A stretch of 47,864 bases of DNA from Clostridia bacterium. Its GTDB lineage: Bacteria; Bacillota; Clostridia; Christensenellales; UBA1242. Of this stretch, positions 1 through 8,150 are shown piece after piece. Within the stretch, counting starts at the first letter, position 1. Each line of letters starts with the position of its first letter. The notes under the pieces are model-generated. The model made no database searches. It was not told the DNA's origin and was given only the letters and a program-made list of their open reading frames with translations. A program made the position numbers and the translations under genes. The stretch is taken from NCBI GenBank assembly GCA_017621525.1, contig JAGASX010000011.1, positions 1-47,864 of the forward strand. The letters run 5' to 3'.

Positions 1-614
1 CCAACGCAGGTATGATGGACTGCAAAAAAGCATTGTCAGAATGTGATGGTGATTTTGAAAAAGCAATTGTTTGGCTTCGTGAAAAAGGCATTGCCGCTGC
101 TGCTAAAAAGCAATCAAGAATTGCATCTGAGGGTATTGTAACTTCATATATCCATATGGGTGGTAAAATTGGCGTACTTGTAGAAATTAACTGCGAAACA
201 GACTTCGTTGCAAAAACTGATGCCTTTCTTCAAATCGGGCACGACATTGCGCTTCAAATTGCAGCCGCTGCTCCAAAATATGTAAGAATTGAAGAAGTTC
301 CAGCAGAAGAACTTGAAAAAGAGAAAGAAATTCTTCGCAACCAAGCACTCAACGAAGGCAAACCTGCACAAATCGTTGATAAAATGGTTGAAGGCAGAGT
401 TAAAAAATTCTATCAAGACGTTTGCCTTCTCGAACAAACATTTGTTAAAAATCCTGAAATGACAATTCAACGCTATATTGAAGAAAAAACTCTTCAAATT
501 GGCGAAAAAATTTCAATCAGAAGATTTGCAAGATTTGAAATGGGTGAAGGACTTGAAAAACGTTCTGACAACCTTGCCGAAGAAGTTGAAAAACAAATGA
601 GAGGCAATAAATAA
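1..614 (+). CDS. tsf: Elongation factor Ts, 5' end outside window
   Basis: EF-Ts is the guanine-nucleotide exchange factor that recycles EF-Tu-GDP during elongation. The reading frame is open from base 3 (Asn-Ala-Gly, then MMDCKKAL), which aligns with the conserved [11 protein letters not shown] segment near the N-terminus of the family, so I estimate about 18 residues plus rpsB lie upstream. The visible part shows the N-terminal UBA-like region followed by the hallmark [11 protein letters not shown] about 60 residues in. It ends at TAA and is followed closely by a terminator. The total length of about 220 residues fits the short Gram-positive form. pyrH, which often lies between tsf and frr, is not present here. 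Confidence 0.97.
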   Translation, partial: NAGMMDCKKALSECDGDFEKAIVWLREKGIAAAAKKQSRIASEGIVTSYIHMGGKIGVLVEINCETDFVAKTDAFLQIGHDIALQIAAAAPKYVRIEEVPAEELEKEKEILRNQALNEGKPAQIVDKMVEGRVKKFYQDVCLLEQTFVKNPEMTIQRYIEEKTLQIGEKISIRRFARFEMGEGLEKRSDNLAEEVEKQMRGNK

Positions 615-622
615 TAGAACTA

Positions 623-652
623 AGTGTACTAAACAGTACACTTTTTCTTTTT
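623..652 (+). terminator. Intrinsic terminator after tsf
   Basis: A perfect 8-bp stem AGTGTACT/AGTACACT with an AAAC loop is followed by TTTTCTTTTT. It ends the tsf unit 8 bases after the stop codon and separates it from frr. Confidence 0.9.
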
Positions 653-728
653 ATAATTTAAATTTTAAAAAGAATTTTGTCATTTTCAATTTATTTATCA
701 TATTTCTTTTATATATCGTTCAAATCAT

Positions 729-757
729 TTGCAAAAATACAGAGTTTATAGTAAAAT
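729..757 (+). promoter_or_regulatory. Probable sigma-A promoter of frr-uppS-cdsA-rseP
   Basis: TTGCAA at 729-734, a 17-bp spacer, then TAAAAT at 752-757. It lies between the tsf terminator and frr, so it probably drives the frr-uppS-cdsA-rseP unit. Predicted transcription start is near 764. Confidence 0.65.
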
Positions 758-763
758 ACAAGT

Positions 764-793
764 AAAGATATTGCTAACGGGGCAATCTTTTTT
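764..793 (+). promoter_or_regulatory. Terminator-like hairpin in frr leader
   Basis: AAAGAT-A-TTGC pairs with GCAATCTTT (one bulged A), then a short T-run follows. The hairpin begins at the predicted transcription start and ends just before the frr Shine-Dalgarno AAAGAGGAG (794-802). It could be an attenuator or a 5'-end stabilising stem; the sequence alone does not decide. Confidence 0.45.
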
Positions 794-813
794 AAAGAGG
801 AGAAATTTTTTAG

Positions 814-1380
814 ATGAACGAAATGTTTGAAGAAATTAAATTTGCTTGTGAAGAGGAAATTGAAAAGGTGGAAAATCACCAAACAAGCGAATATTTAGTT
901 ATAAGGGCAGGCAGGGCAAATCCGCATATTCTTGATAAAGTTATGATAGATTATTATGGAGTGCCAACACCAATTAAAAATATGGCAACAATCAGCGTTC
1001 CAGAAGCAAGAATTCTTGCAATTTCTGTGTGGGACCAAAGCCAAATGAAAAATGTGGTTAAAGCAATCACGGTTGCAGACCTTGGTGTAAATCCAACTGA
1101 TGATGGAAAAACAATTCGCCTTGTTTTTCCAATGCTTACAGAAGAACGCAGACGCGAGATTGTAAAACAAATCAAAAAGATTGCAGAAGATAGCAAAATT
1201 GCAATAAGAAATGCAAGACGCGATGCAATGGATATGATCAAAGACCTTGAAAAGAATGGTGAAATTTCCGAAGACGAAAGAAAGGTTTTCGAGGGTGAAA
1301 TTCAAAAACTTATTGATGGCGCTTGCGATAGAGTTGATGACAAAAGCAAAGTAAAAGAAAAGGAAATAATGGAAGTATAA
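814..1380 (+). CDS. frr: Ribosome recycling factor
   Basis: RRF works with EF-G to split post-termination ribosomes. The 188-residue protein has the family length (about 185) and the expected two-domain layout: a long coiled domain I at both ends, interrupted by the domain II beta-barrel (about residues 30-105). Recognisable blocks are RAGRANPHILDKVMIDYYG, PEARILAISVWD and LTEERRREIVKQIKK. The start ATG is 11 bases after AAAGAGGAG. It is the first gene of the unit and lies 10 bases before uppS. The N-terminus MNEMFEEIKFACEEE is acidic, as in relatives. Confidence 0.97.
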   Translation: MNEMFEEIKFACEEEIEKVENHQTSEYLVIRAGRANPHILDKVMIDYYGVPTPIKNMATISVPEARILAISVWDQSQMKNVVKAITVADLGVNPTDDGKTIRLVFPMLTEERRREIVKQIKKIAEDSKIAIRNARRDAMDMIKDLEKNGEISEDERKVFEGEIQKLIDGACDRVDDKSKVKEKEIMEV

Positions 1381-1390
1381 AGGAATTTTT

Positions 1391-2086
1391 ATGACCAAAA
1401 TCTTAAAAGTACCACAACATATTGCTTTTATCATGGACGGAAATGGCAGGTGGGCAACAAGACGGGGCTTGCCACGCAACGCAGGGCATAAAGCGGGCGT
1501 AAAAGCCATTGAAAAAACCATTGATGCCTGTATTAAATATGGTGTAAAGTATGCCACATTTTTTGCGTTTTCCACTGAGAATTGGAAACGTAGTAAAGAA
1601 GAAATTGACGGCATTTTTAAATTGTTAAGGGAATATATAGCAAAGGAAGATAACCTTTTTGTAAAAAAGCATGTTCGCCTTAACTCAATTGGCGTTCTTG
1701 ACCCATTTCCAGAAGACTTAAAACAATCTTTGGAAAAGACAAAAAAAGATACCCAAAATTATGACAAACTGACAGTTACTTTTGCTTTAAATTATGGTGG
1801 AAGAGATGACATCATTCGGGCAGTAAACACGCTTATAAAAGAAGGCAAAAAGGAAATAACAGATAAAGAACTTTTGGCAACGTTGGATACAAAATCAATT
1901 CCAGAACCAGATTTTGTACTTCGTACAAGCGGAGAAAATAGAATTTCAAATTTTATGCTATTCCAAATGGCGTACAGCGAATTATATTTTCCAAAAGTTT
2001 TGTGGCCTGACTTTGACGAAAAACATTTGGTAAAAGCCTTAAAGGTTTATGCTAAAAGAGATAGAAGATACGGAGGAATAAAATGA
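1391..2086 (+). CDS. uppS: Undecaprenyl diphosphate synthase (cis-prenyltransferase)
   Basis: Condenses isopentenyl diphosphate onto farnesyl diphosphate to make the C55 lipid carrier for peptidoglycan. Visible family motifs are HIAFIMDGNGRWA (residues about 10-22, with the catalytic Asp), FFAFSTENWKRS, NYGGRDDI and the C-terminal RTSGE-RISNF-ALW-type block, here LRTSGENRISNFMLFQMAYSE. At 231 residues it is slightly short but complete. It overlaps cdsA by 4 bases (ATGA), so the two lipid enzymes are translationally coupled. The upstream isoprenoid genes that often accompany it (dxr, ispG) are not in this cluster. Confidence 0.97.
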   Translation: MTKILKVPQHIAFIMDGNGRWATRRGLPRNAGHKAGVKAIEKTIDACIKYGVKYATFFAFSTENWKRSKEEIDGIFKLLREYIAKEDNLFVKKHVRLNSIGVLDPFPEDLKQSLEKTKKDTQNYDKLTVTFALNYGGRDDIIRAVNTLIKEGKKEITDKELLATLDTKSIPEPDFVLRTSGENRISNFMLFQMAYSELYFPKVLWPDFDEKHLVKALKVYAKRDRRYGGIK

Positions 2087-3051
2087 AAACTCGCTTAATT
2101 TCTGGAACAATATTTATAATTGTTTTGGTGCTTGCTTTTGTTTTAAAGGCGTTTGCAAGCAACTACTTTTTTGATGCACTTATTCTTGGCGTTGCTTGCA
2201 TCGCAAGTTTTGAAGCATCAAAATTGTTCAGCAAAATGGGAAAATATAATGATAAATATATGGCGACAATTTTCCCTTGCGTTTTAATGGGGACTTTGCT
2301 TTATTGCATAAGCGCAGATGCCAAAATTGGTTTGCTTTACACAATTATAATTTCTGTTGGCGTTATGGTTGTTTGTTTTGGTGCTACTTTCGCAATTCCA
2401 TTTTTGACTTATAAAAAGACACAAAAAGAAATACAAACAAGGGGATTGGACAACCCTTCTGTTGCAAAATATGCAATTGTAAAAGCGTTAAATACGGCAA
2501 TGACATTTATTTATCCTGCGTTTTTACTTATGTTTTTAACCCTTATAAACCATTTTGAAAATATGCCAACCACTTTCCCATCTCTTGAAGGTTTTGGTGG
2601 CAACATTTCTTTGTTTGTTCTTATCTTTGCATTTTTAATTCCAATCATTTCGGACACGTTTGCATACCTTATGGGTGGACTTATTGGAGGCAAAAAACTT
2701 GCACCAAAAATCAGCCCTAAAAAGACAATATCTGGTGCGGTTGGCGGTTTTGTTTGGTGCGTAATAATATCAGTTGCAATGTTTTTCATTTTCAATGCAA
2801 TTCCAGCAATGTCAACGCTTCTTGTTGATGCAGGAATAACCGTTTGGAAGGTTGCTATCATTTCTGGCGTAGGTTCAATTGTTGGTCAATGTGGCGACTT
2901 GTTTGAAAGTTATATTAAACGCCAAGCAAATGTAAAAGACAGCGGAAAAATCATGCCGGGGCATGGCGGGCTTTTGGATAGATTTGACTCTCACATTTTG
3001 GTTGCACCAGTTGTATTTATTGCATTTTGCATAATTTTTCTTGTAATTTAG
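2083..3051 (+). CDS. cdsA: Phosphatidate cytidylyltransferase (CDP-diacylglycerol synthase)
   Basis: Makes CDP-diacylglycerol from phosphatidic acid and CTP at the membrane, the branch point for all phospholipids. The protein of 322 residues has a series of hydrophobic helices and the full C-terminal family signature SYIKRQANVKDSGKIMPGHG followed by GLLDRFDSH, which carries the metal-binding Asp residues (about residues 278-306). It starts inside the uppS stop (ATGA overlap). In Bacillus, dxr follows this gene; here rseP follows after 30 bases. Confidence 0.96.
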   Translation: MKTRLISGTIFIIVLVLAFVLKAFASNYFFDALILGVACIASFEASKLFSKMGKYNDKYMATIFPCVLMGTLLYCISADAKIGLLYTIIISVGVMVVCFGATFAIPFLTYKKTQKEIQTRGLDNPSVAKYAIVKALNTAMTFIYPAFLLMFLTLINHFENMPTTFPSLEGFGGNISLFVLIFAFLIPIISDTFAYLMGGLIGGKKLAPKISPKKTISGAVGGFVWCVIISVAMFFIFNAIPAMSTLLVDAGITVWKVAIISGVGSIVGQCGDLFESYIKRQANVKDSGKIMPGHGGLLDRFDSHILVAPVVFIAFCIIFLVI

Positions 3052-3081
3052 TATTTTAAATAAACACTTGCGAGAGGTAAT

Positions 3082-4269
3082 ATGTACTTTTTATATATAA
3101 TTCTTGCTATTATGTTTTTGCTCTTCATGGTTTTAGTGCATGAATTTGGGCACTACATTGTAGGAAGAATGCTTAATTTCAAAATTACAGAATTTTCGGT
3201 AGGGTTTGGTAAAGCCCTATTTTCTCGTAAAAACAAGAGGGGAGAACTTATTTCTCTTCGCCTCTTTCCTTTGGGAGGATATTGTGCCTTTGCGGGTGAA
3301 GAAGAAACAGACAAAAATAATAAAGATGCTTTCACAAATCAAGCACCATGGAAAAGAATTTTGGTTTTTCTTGCCGGAGTAACATTCAACTTTGCAACAG
3401 CGGTGTTCTTTTCTTTTATTTTGCTTGTTTCTGTTGGTTATGACATTCCGCAGGTTAAAAGTTTCATGCAGTTTAACACAACTGAAATAAAACACATGGT
3501 TGACGAAGAGCAGGTTGTTCATTTTTGGGATATTCATGGTATAGACGAAGATTTGCGACTTCAAGAGGGCGATATTGTTATCTCGGTTGACGGCGAAAAA
3601 ATAGACTTTGCTTATGGCGTTACCTTTGGCGACGCACTTAACAAACAAAAAACCAAACTAAACGCACATCTTGATGAAGATAAGCCATTTGAAGAGTTCC
3701 CTGTATTTGAATGTATGGTAAAACGCGATGGTGAATACAAAACTGTATATGCAGGCTTTCATCAAGTGCTTGTATATAAAGTCGATGACAATGGCGATTA
3801 TATTTTAAAAGAAAACTCAACAGATGAGTATGAAACCGAGTATAAATACTATTGGAATGTAAATTCAAGTGCATATGTTCACTCTTTTACCGAGGCTCTT
3901 GAAAGGGCGGTGCCTGTTGCGCTTGGTTTTGCATGGGTTGTTTTAAAAAGTTTCTTTATGCTTATCACCTTTCAATTGCCAATTTCTGCAATTGGCGGGC
4001 CAATCACAACAATCACAACCATTGCAACTGTTACCCAACAAAGTTCAATGAATTTGTTGGTACTAATACCTTTAATTTCAGCCAATCTTGCGGTGTTTAA
4101 TGCATTACCAATCCCGGCGCTTGATGGCTGTCATGTTGTATTTACCGCCATAGAGGCAATACGCAAAAAGCCAATTAAACGCGAAACAGAAAATCTAATT
4201 CATACCATAGGACTTTTAATACTTTTCGGTTCGGTGATTTTAATTGACATTTTGCATTTCCTGCTATAA
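3082..4269 (+). CDS. rseP: Site-2 intramembrane zinc metalloprotease (RseP/RasP)
   Basis: Membrane-embedded protease that cleaves anti-sigma factors and leftover signal peptides. The zinc motif HEFGH lies at residues 20-24 in the first membrane helix, and the second-site motif NALPIPALDG lies near residue 340. In between are a second membrane helix (about 92-120), a PDZ-like region (QEGDIVISVDGEKI, about residues 155-175) with an insertion, and further helices near the C-terminus. The length of 395 is typical. Shine-Dalgarno GAGAGG precedes the ATG. The -35 and -10 boxes of the next gene lie inside its last codons. Confidence 0.95.
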   Translation: MYFLYIILAIMFLLFMVLVHEFGHYIVGRMLNFKITEFSVGFGKALFSRKNKRGELISLRLFPLGGYCAFAGEEETDKNNKDAFTNQAPWKRILVFLAGVTFNFATAVFFSFILLVSVGYDIPQVKSFMQFNTTEIKHMVDEEQVVHFWDIHGIDEDLRLQEGDIVISVDGEKIDFAYGVTFGDALNKQKTKLNAHLDEDKPFEEFPVFECMVKRDGEYKTVYAGFHQVLVYKVDDNGDYILKENSTDEYETEYKYYWNVNSSAYVHSFTEALERAVPVALGFAWVVLKSFFMLITFQLPISAIGGPITTITTIATVTQQSSMNLLVLIPLISANLAVFNALPIPALDGCHVVFTAIEAIRKKPIKRETENLIHTIGLLILFGSVILIDILHFLL

Positions 4270-4272
4270 AAT
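4244..4272 (+). promoter_or_regulatory. Promoter of PolC-like gene, start codon 6 nt after -10
   Basis: TTGACA (4244-4249), 17 bp, TAAAAT (4267-4272), then exactly six bases to the ATG at 4279. Transcription would begin at or next to the start codon. There is no Shine-Dalgarno sequence in the six-base gap AAAACC. An alternative -10 (TATAAA at 4265) would have a 15-bp spacer. Confidence 0.7.
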
Positions 4273-4278
4273 AAAACC

Positions 4279-5820
4279 ATGATTGACACATTAGATAAAC
4301 TTAATAAAAAATTTAATAATAAATATGATTACTTACAACTCTTGGACGTGGAGTACGATAGCGATGTTTCGCAATGTACAATCACTCTGTTATACCCTTA
4401 TTTTGTGGAAGATTTTCCTGCACAAGATAAAAAGGAAATAACAGATTTTTACCAAGAGTTTTTGTCGTTGCGTGGGACTTTAAAAGTCAAATTTAAAAGA
4501 AGTTTTTTGGATGAAGTTCTTATAGTTGATGAAATTGTAGAATATTTTAAAAGTGATAAAAAGGGACTTTTGCCATATATTCAAAGGTCAAATATATCAT
4601 CTAAACAAGAGGGTGATAGGGTGAATATTAAACTTACCCTCAATCAAGACGTGCTTGCCCTTATTGATGATTTTGAACTTGCAATGTCCATTAAAAAACA
4701 TATAGAAAAAAACTTCATAACCACAGCGGTCGTTGAAATTTTTGAAAATGAAGAGGTGTTGCCAGAAGACATAATCGCAAACGATATTTTACCACAAGGC
4801 AAAAAGGCACGAAGATATGAGGTGAAAGTTGAAAAGAAACTTGTTGGCGGGGACATAATGCCACAGCCGGAATATATTGGCGACAACAAATCACCGAAAG
4901 AATCGGTTATTTTGTGCGGTTTTATCTCAAAAATCAATCAAAAAACCTATATTCAAAAGAAAGGCAAACGTGCAGGTCAAGAAAGAAATTTGTATTCCTT
5001 TAATTTAAAGGATGAAACAGGTTCTGTTGAATGTGTTTTCTTTTGTGGCAAAACACATCAAAAGGTTATGGACGGACTTGAAGATATGTTTATGCTTCTT
5101 ATGGTGGGCGATTTAAAAATTGGGCTGAATGATAAACTTACATACTATGTTCGTAAAATTTCCATGGCGTCGCCTATTGAAATGCAACAGAAAGAGGAAG
5201 AAATTGAAGTGGAAGAGAAATATGTACACAAAAAAGTAGCATCACCGGAAATAATACCAAAACAAACTCAGGGGAATTTATTTGAAGTTAAGAAAGAGTA
5301 TAATGAATTTATCATGAACAACAATATCGTTGTTTTTGACCTTGAAACAACAGGTCTTAATCCAGAGGAATGTGAAATTACAGAATTGGGCGCGGTAAAA
5401 ATTGACCATGGGGAAATAAAAGAAAGGTTTTGGAGTTTTGCCAAGCCTAAAAATCCTATACCATATGAAGTGGAAAAACTTACAAATATATCAAATGAAA
5501 TGGTCGCAAACGCTCCAAGAATAGAAGATGTTGTATACGATTTTTATGAATGGACTCGTGGCGCAATTATCAGCGGGTACAACATTATAGGCTTTGATAT
5601 GAAGTTTTTAAACAAAGTTGCTGACCGCATTGGTATAACATTTGACAACGAAGTGGTTGACACCTATGTTGTTGCCAAACAATCAAGTATAAAGGTAGGA
5701 AACTATAAGTTGGGCACAGTTGTTAAGGCTTTGGGGCTTAAACTTGAAGATGCACACAGGGCTTATAATGACGCTCATGCAACAGCAGAAGTTTTAATGG
5801 AATTCAATAAAATTAATTAA
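4279..5820 (+). CDS. PolC-like protein: N-domain, OB fold and DEDDh exonuclease, no polymerase
   Basis: This gene sits exactly where Bacillota carry polC (between rseP and rimP) and aligns with the start of PolC, but is only 513 residues rather than about 1,440. Residues 1-200 resemble the PolC N-terminal region. Residues about 208-296 look like the OB fold (RNLYSFNLKDETGSVECVFF). A charged linker (300-345) stands where the first part of the PHP domain should be. Residues 348-513 are a DnaQ-type exonuclease with D354 and E356 (VFDLETTGL), D440, H493 and D498, all five catalytic residues. It then stops at tandem TAA codons; no polymerase or second PHP part follows. It is likely a 3'-5' exonuclease acting on DNA or RNA. 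No Shine-Dalgarno sequence is present and the mRNA is predicted leaderless. Confidence 0.85.
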   Translation: MIDTLDKLNKKFNNKYDYLQLLDVEYDSDVSQCTITLLYPYFVEDFPAQDKKEITDFYQEFLSLRGTLKVKFKRSFLDEVLIVDEIVEYFKSDKKGLLPYIQRSNISSKQEGDRVNIKLTLNQDVLALIDDFELAMSIKKHIEKNFITTAVVEIFENEEVLPEDIIANDILPQGKKARRYEVKVEKKLVGGDIMPQPEYIGDNKSPKESVILCGFISKINQKTYIQKKGKRAGQERNLYSFNLKDETGSVECVFFCGKTHQKVMDGLEDMFMLLMVGDLKIGLNDKLTYYVRKISMASPIEMQQKEEEIEVEEKYVHKKVASPEIIPKQTQGNLFEVKKEYNEFIMNNNIVVFDLETTGLNPEECEITELGAVKIDHGEIKERFWSFAKPKNPIPYEVEKLTNISNEMVANAPRIEDVVYDFYEWTRGAIISGYNIIGFDMKFLNKVADRIGITFDNEVVDTYVVAKQSSIKVGNYKLGTVVKALGLKLEDAHRAYNDAHATAEVLMEFNKIN

Positions 5821-5855
5821 TTACAAAAATTTGCAAAAAAAGATTGATATTATAC

Positions 5856-5884
5856 TTGCAATTTGCATATTTATTTGTTATAAT
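5856..5884 (+). promoter_or_regulatory. Strong sigma-A promoter of rimP-nusA-infB operon
   Basis: TTGCAA (5856-5861), 17 bp, perfect TATAAT (5879-5884). Predicted start of transcription near 5891, 9 bases before the leader hairpin. Confidence 0.85.
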
Positions 5885-5899
5885 AATATTGACTGAAAT

Positions 5900-5933
5900 T
5901 TAGGGAGCGTGCAGAACTTGCAACGCTCCCTAA
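5900..5933 (+). promoter_or_regulatory. Leader hairpin in front of rimP
   Basis: An 11-bp perfect stem (TTAGGGAGCGT with ACGCTCCCTAA) extends inward by GCA/TGC across one bulged A, leaving the loop GAACT. It has no T-tract, so it is not a plain terminator. Structured leaders in front of the rimP-nusA operon are known in other bacteria, and the position suggests feedback control of this operon; I cannot assign it to a named RNA family from sequence alone. Confidence 0.7.
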
Positions 5934-5956
5934 TTCGTAAAAGGGGGAAATAAAAA

Positions 5957-6418
5957 TTGGCAGGAAAAGTAAAGTCAATTTGCGAAGAAAAAGTCAGCCC
6001 TGTAATTGAAGAATTGGGCTATGAAGTTGTTGAAGTTGAATACGCAAAAAAAACTGATGGAATGAACTTAACTTTTTATATAGATAAAGAAGAGGGAATT
6101 CAAGTTGAAGATTGCGAAAAGGTTTCAAAGGCTATTGATGGGCTTTTGGAAGAACTTAATCCAACAGATGACCAACCATATATTTTAAATGTTAGTTCAC
6201 CGGGCATTGACAGACCACTGAAAACAGAAAGAGATTTCAAAAGAAATATGGATAAAGAAATTGAAATTACATTGTTTTCAAAAATTGATGGTAAAAAAAG
6301 ATTTGTTGGCAATTTAAAGGGGTTTGATGCTCAATCGGTTACTATTGAAAATAATGGAAAACAAACAACATTTGATAAAAGCAAAATTGCACATATAGTG
6401 CCAGTTTTAAAATTTTAA
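5957..6418 (+). CDS. rimP: Ribosome maturation factor RimP
   Basis: Assists 30S subunit maturation. The 153-residue protein matches the family in length and sequence: an N-terminal alpha/beta domain (EELGYEVVEVEY, YIDKEEGIQVEDCEKVSKAI) with the conserved VSSPGIDRPLKTERDF near residues 79-94, and a C-terminal SH3-like domain. It starts with TTG, chosen because AAGGGGG lies 9 bases upstream and the N-terminus fits the family. It is the first gene of the rimP-nusA-rnpM-ylxQ-infB operon and lies 11 bases before nusA. Confidence 0.95.
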   Translation: MAGKVKSICEEKVSPVIEELGYEVVEVEYAKKTDGMNLTFYIDKEEGIQVEDCEKVSKAIDGLLEELNPTDDQPYILNVSSPGIDRPLKTERDFKRNMDKEIEITLFSKIDGKKRFVGNLKGFDAQSVTIENNGKQTTFDKSKIAHIVPVLKF

Positions 6419-6429
6419 GGAGAATAAAA

Positions 6430-7593
6430 ATGATAAATAAAGATTTCTTTCAAGCATTAGATGATTTAGAGGCCGAAAAGAAGATAAATAAGGAAACATT
6501 CATTTCCACATTGGAAACTGCTCTTACTTCAGCCTATAAAAAAATGTACGGGGAGGCAAAGTCTGCACTTGTAAAACTTAATCCAGAAAAGGCAACTATT
6601 AAAATTTATTCATATAAAACAGTTGTAGATGAAGTACAAGACCCAGACAAGGAAATTGCATTAAGCGAAGCAAAACTTATAAAGAAGTCCCACAAAATTG
6701 GTGATGTAATTATGACAGAAGAGTCCACCAAAGACTTTGGAAGAATTGCCGCTCAAACAGCAAAACAAGTTGTAATGCAAAAACTTAAAGAAATGGAAAG
6801 GGATATGGCATTGTCAGAGCTTTCTGAGAAAGAGGATGAACTTCTTACAACAGTTGTAAAAAGACTTGATAACGGCACAGTTTATGTTCAAATATCAAAC
6901 TCTCACACAGAGGGCGTTATGCTTGCAACAGACCAAATCCCAGGCGAAAAGTTTAATGTTGGCGACAGGGTGAAAGTTTATGTTAAGAAGATTAAAGACT
7001 CATTTAAAGGTACACAAATTCAAGTTACAAGAAGTAATGTAGGATTTATTAGAAAACTGTTTGAACTTGAAATTCCAGAAATTGCCAATGGTGATGTTAA
7101 AATTAAAAACATTTCTCGCGACCCAGGTAATAGAACAAAGGTTGCTGTTTACACCGAGAAACCAAATATTGACCCAATTGGTACCTGCGTAGGCTTCCAC
7201 GGACAAAGGATAGACACTATCACTGCTGAAATAAATGGTGAAAAAATTGACCTTATTGAATATAGCGATGACCCACTTGAATATATCGCAAAATCATTAA
7301 GCCCTGCAAAGGTAATCAGTGTAGAAACAAACGAAAGTTTACATTCTTCGCGCGTTATTGTTCCAGATGACAAACTTTCATTGGCTATTGGTAAAAACGG
7401 TCAAAATGTACGCCTTGCAGCAAGACTTACAGGCTGGAAAATTGAAGTTAAGCCAGAAAGTTCTCTTGAAGTTAAAGAAACAAAACCAATGGACTATGAA
7501 CTTACAGAACTTAATGACGATGATGCTTTTGATGGACTTACTGACCTTGAAGAACTTGAAGTAATCTCACCAATAGATGACGAAGAAGTATAA
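6430..7593 (+). CDS. nusA: Transcription termination/antitermination factor NusA
   Basis: Binds RNA polymerase and modulates pausing, termination and antitermination. Domain order in the 387-residue protein: N-terminal polymerase-binding domain (1-130), S1 domain (about 135-200, DNGTVYVQISNSHTEGVM), KH1 (about 205-280, GTCVGFHGQRI) and KH2 (about 295-345, KLSLAIGKNGQNVRLAARLTGW). The remaining tail is short and acidic, as in Gram-positive NusA, without the acidic-repeat domains of E. coli. Shine-Dalgarno AAGGAG. The downstream partner nusB is encoded at 19.7 kb. Confidence 0.97.
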   Translation: MINKDFFQALDDLEAEKKINKETFISTLETALTSAYKKMYGEAKSALVKLNPEKATIKIYSYKTVVDEVQDPDKEIALSEAKLIKKSHKIGDVIMTEESTKDFGRIAAQTAKQVVMQKLKEMERDMALSELSEKEDELLTTVVKRLDNGTVYVQISNSHTEGVMLATDQIPGEKFNVGDRVKVYVKKIKDSFKGTQIQVTRSNVGFIRKLFELEIPEIANGDVKIKNISRDPGNRTKVAVYTEKPNIDPIGTCVGFHGQRIDTITAEINGEKIDLIEYSDDPLEYIAKSLSPAKVISVETNESLHSSRVIVPDDKLSLAIGKNGQNVRLAARLTGWKIEVKPESSLEVKETKPMDYELTELNDDDAFDGLTDLEELEVISPIDDEEV

Positions 7594-7604
7594 AAGAGGT
7601 TTTT

Positions 7605-7865
7605 ATGGAAGACAAATTGCGTATGTGCGTCGCTTGCAGAGAAATGAAGGATAAACGCCAACTTATAAGAGTGGTTAAAGACAAAGAGGGGAATATTTCT
7701 GTTGACCTTACTGGCAAGAAAAACGGCAGAGGGGCTTATGTATGCAAAAATCAGCAATGCCTTAAAACCATGACAAAACAAAAAAGTTTTAACAAGGCTT
7801 TTAAAATGAATATTGATGAAACTGTTTATAAAACAATCGAGGAGGCAATTCTTGGAAAAGAATAG
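7605..7865 (+). CDS. rnpM: RNase P modulator RnpM (YlxR family)
   Basis: Small basic protein of 86 residues with the YlxR signature MCVACREMKDKRQLIRVV and GKKNGRGAYVC. Work on Bacillus YlxR describes an RNA-binding protein that interacts with RNase P. The conserved position between nusA and ylxQ in the ribosome-biogenesis operon supports the assignment. Its 3' end overlaps the start of ylxQ by 14 bases. Confidence 0.93.
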   Translation: MEDKLRMCVACREMKDKRQLIRVVKDKEGNISVDLTGKKNGRGAYVCKNQQCLKTMTKQKSFNKAFKMNIDETVYKTIEEAILGKE

Positions 7866-8139
7866 GCAACTTAACGGATATATCAATATTGCACACAAAG
7901 CCGGCTACCTTATCATTGGAAGCGACAAACTTAAAGGCTATAATAAAAAATTATATATCGTAATTTACGATACTTCGGCACAAAAAAACACTTTAAAAGT
8001 TGTCGAAGAGATGAAAAATAAAAATATTCCAATCTTTGCAGTTGAAAATTTAGCCGAATTAACAAACATATCCAACTGCAAAATTGTAGGAATAAAAAAT
8101 AAGGATATAAGCGAAATAATTGCAAATATTCTTAAATAA
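7852..8139 (+). CDS. L7Ae-family ribosomal protein-like (YlxQ)
   Basis: A 95-residue RNA-binding protein of the L7Ae/L30e fold, recognised by its start (LNGYINIAHKAGYLIIGSDK) and its place between rnpM and infB. I place the start at TTG 7852 because GAGGAGG lies 6 bases before it and the family begins just before LNGYI; an in-frame ATG at 7813 would add residues unlike the family. The exact role is not settled; members bind kink-turn-like RNA. Usual names are ylxQ or rplGA. Confidence 0.85.
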   Translation: MEKNRQLNGYINIAHKAGYLIIGSDKLKGYNKKLYIVIYDTSAQKNTLKVVEEMKNKNIPIFAVENLAELTNISNCKIVGIKNKDISEIIANILK

Positions 8140-8150
8140 AGGAGTTTATA

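Noticed and set aside
895..1614. 239-codon open frame on the minus strand across frr and uppS
   Set aside because: It lies antisense to two clear genes, has no family features and no ribosome-binding site; it is a shadow of AT-rich coding DNA.
7813..7852. ylxQ starting at ATG 7813
   Set aside because: The extra residues do not match the family and a better ribosome-binding site serves TTG 7852.
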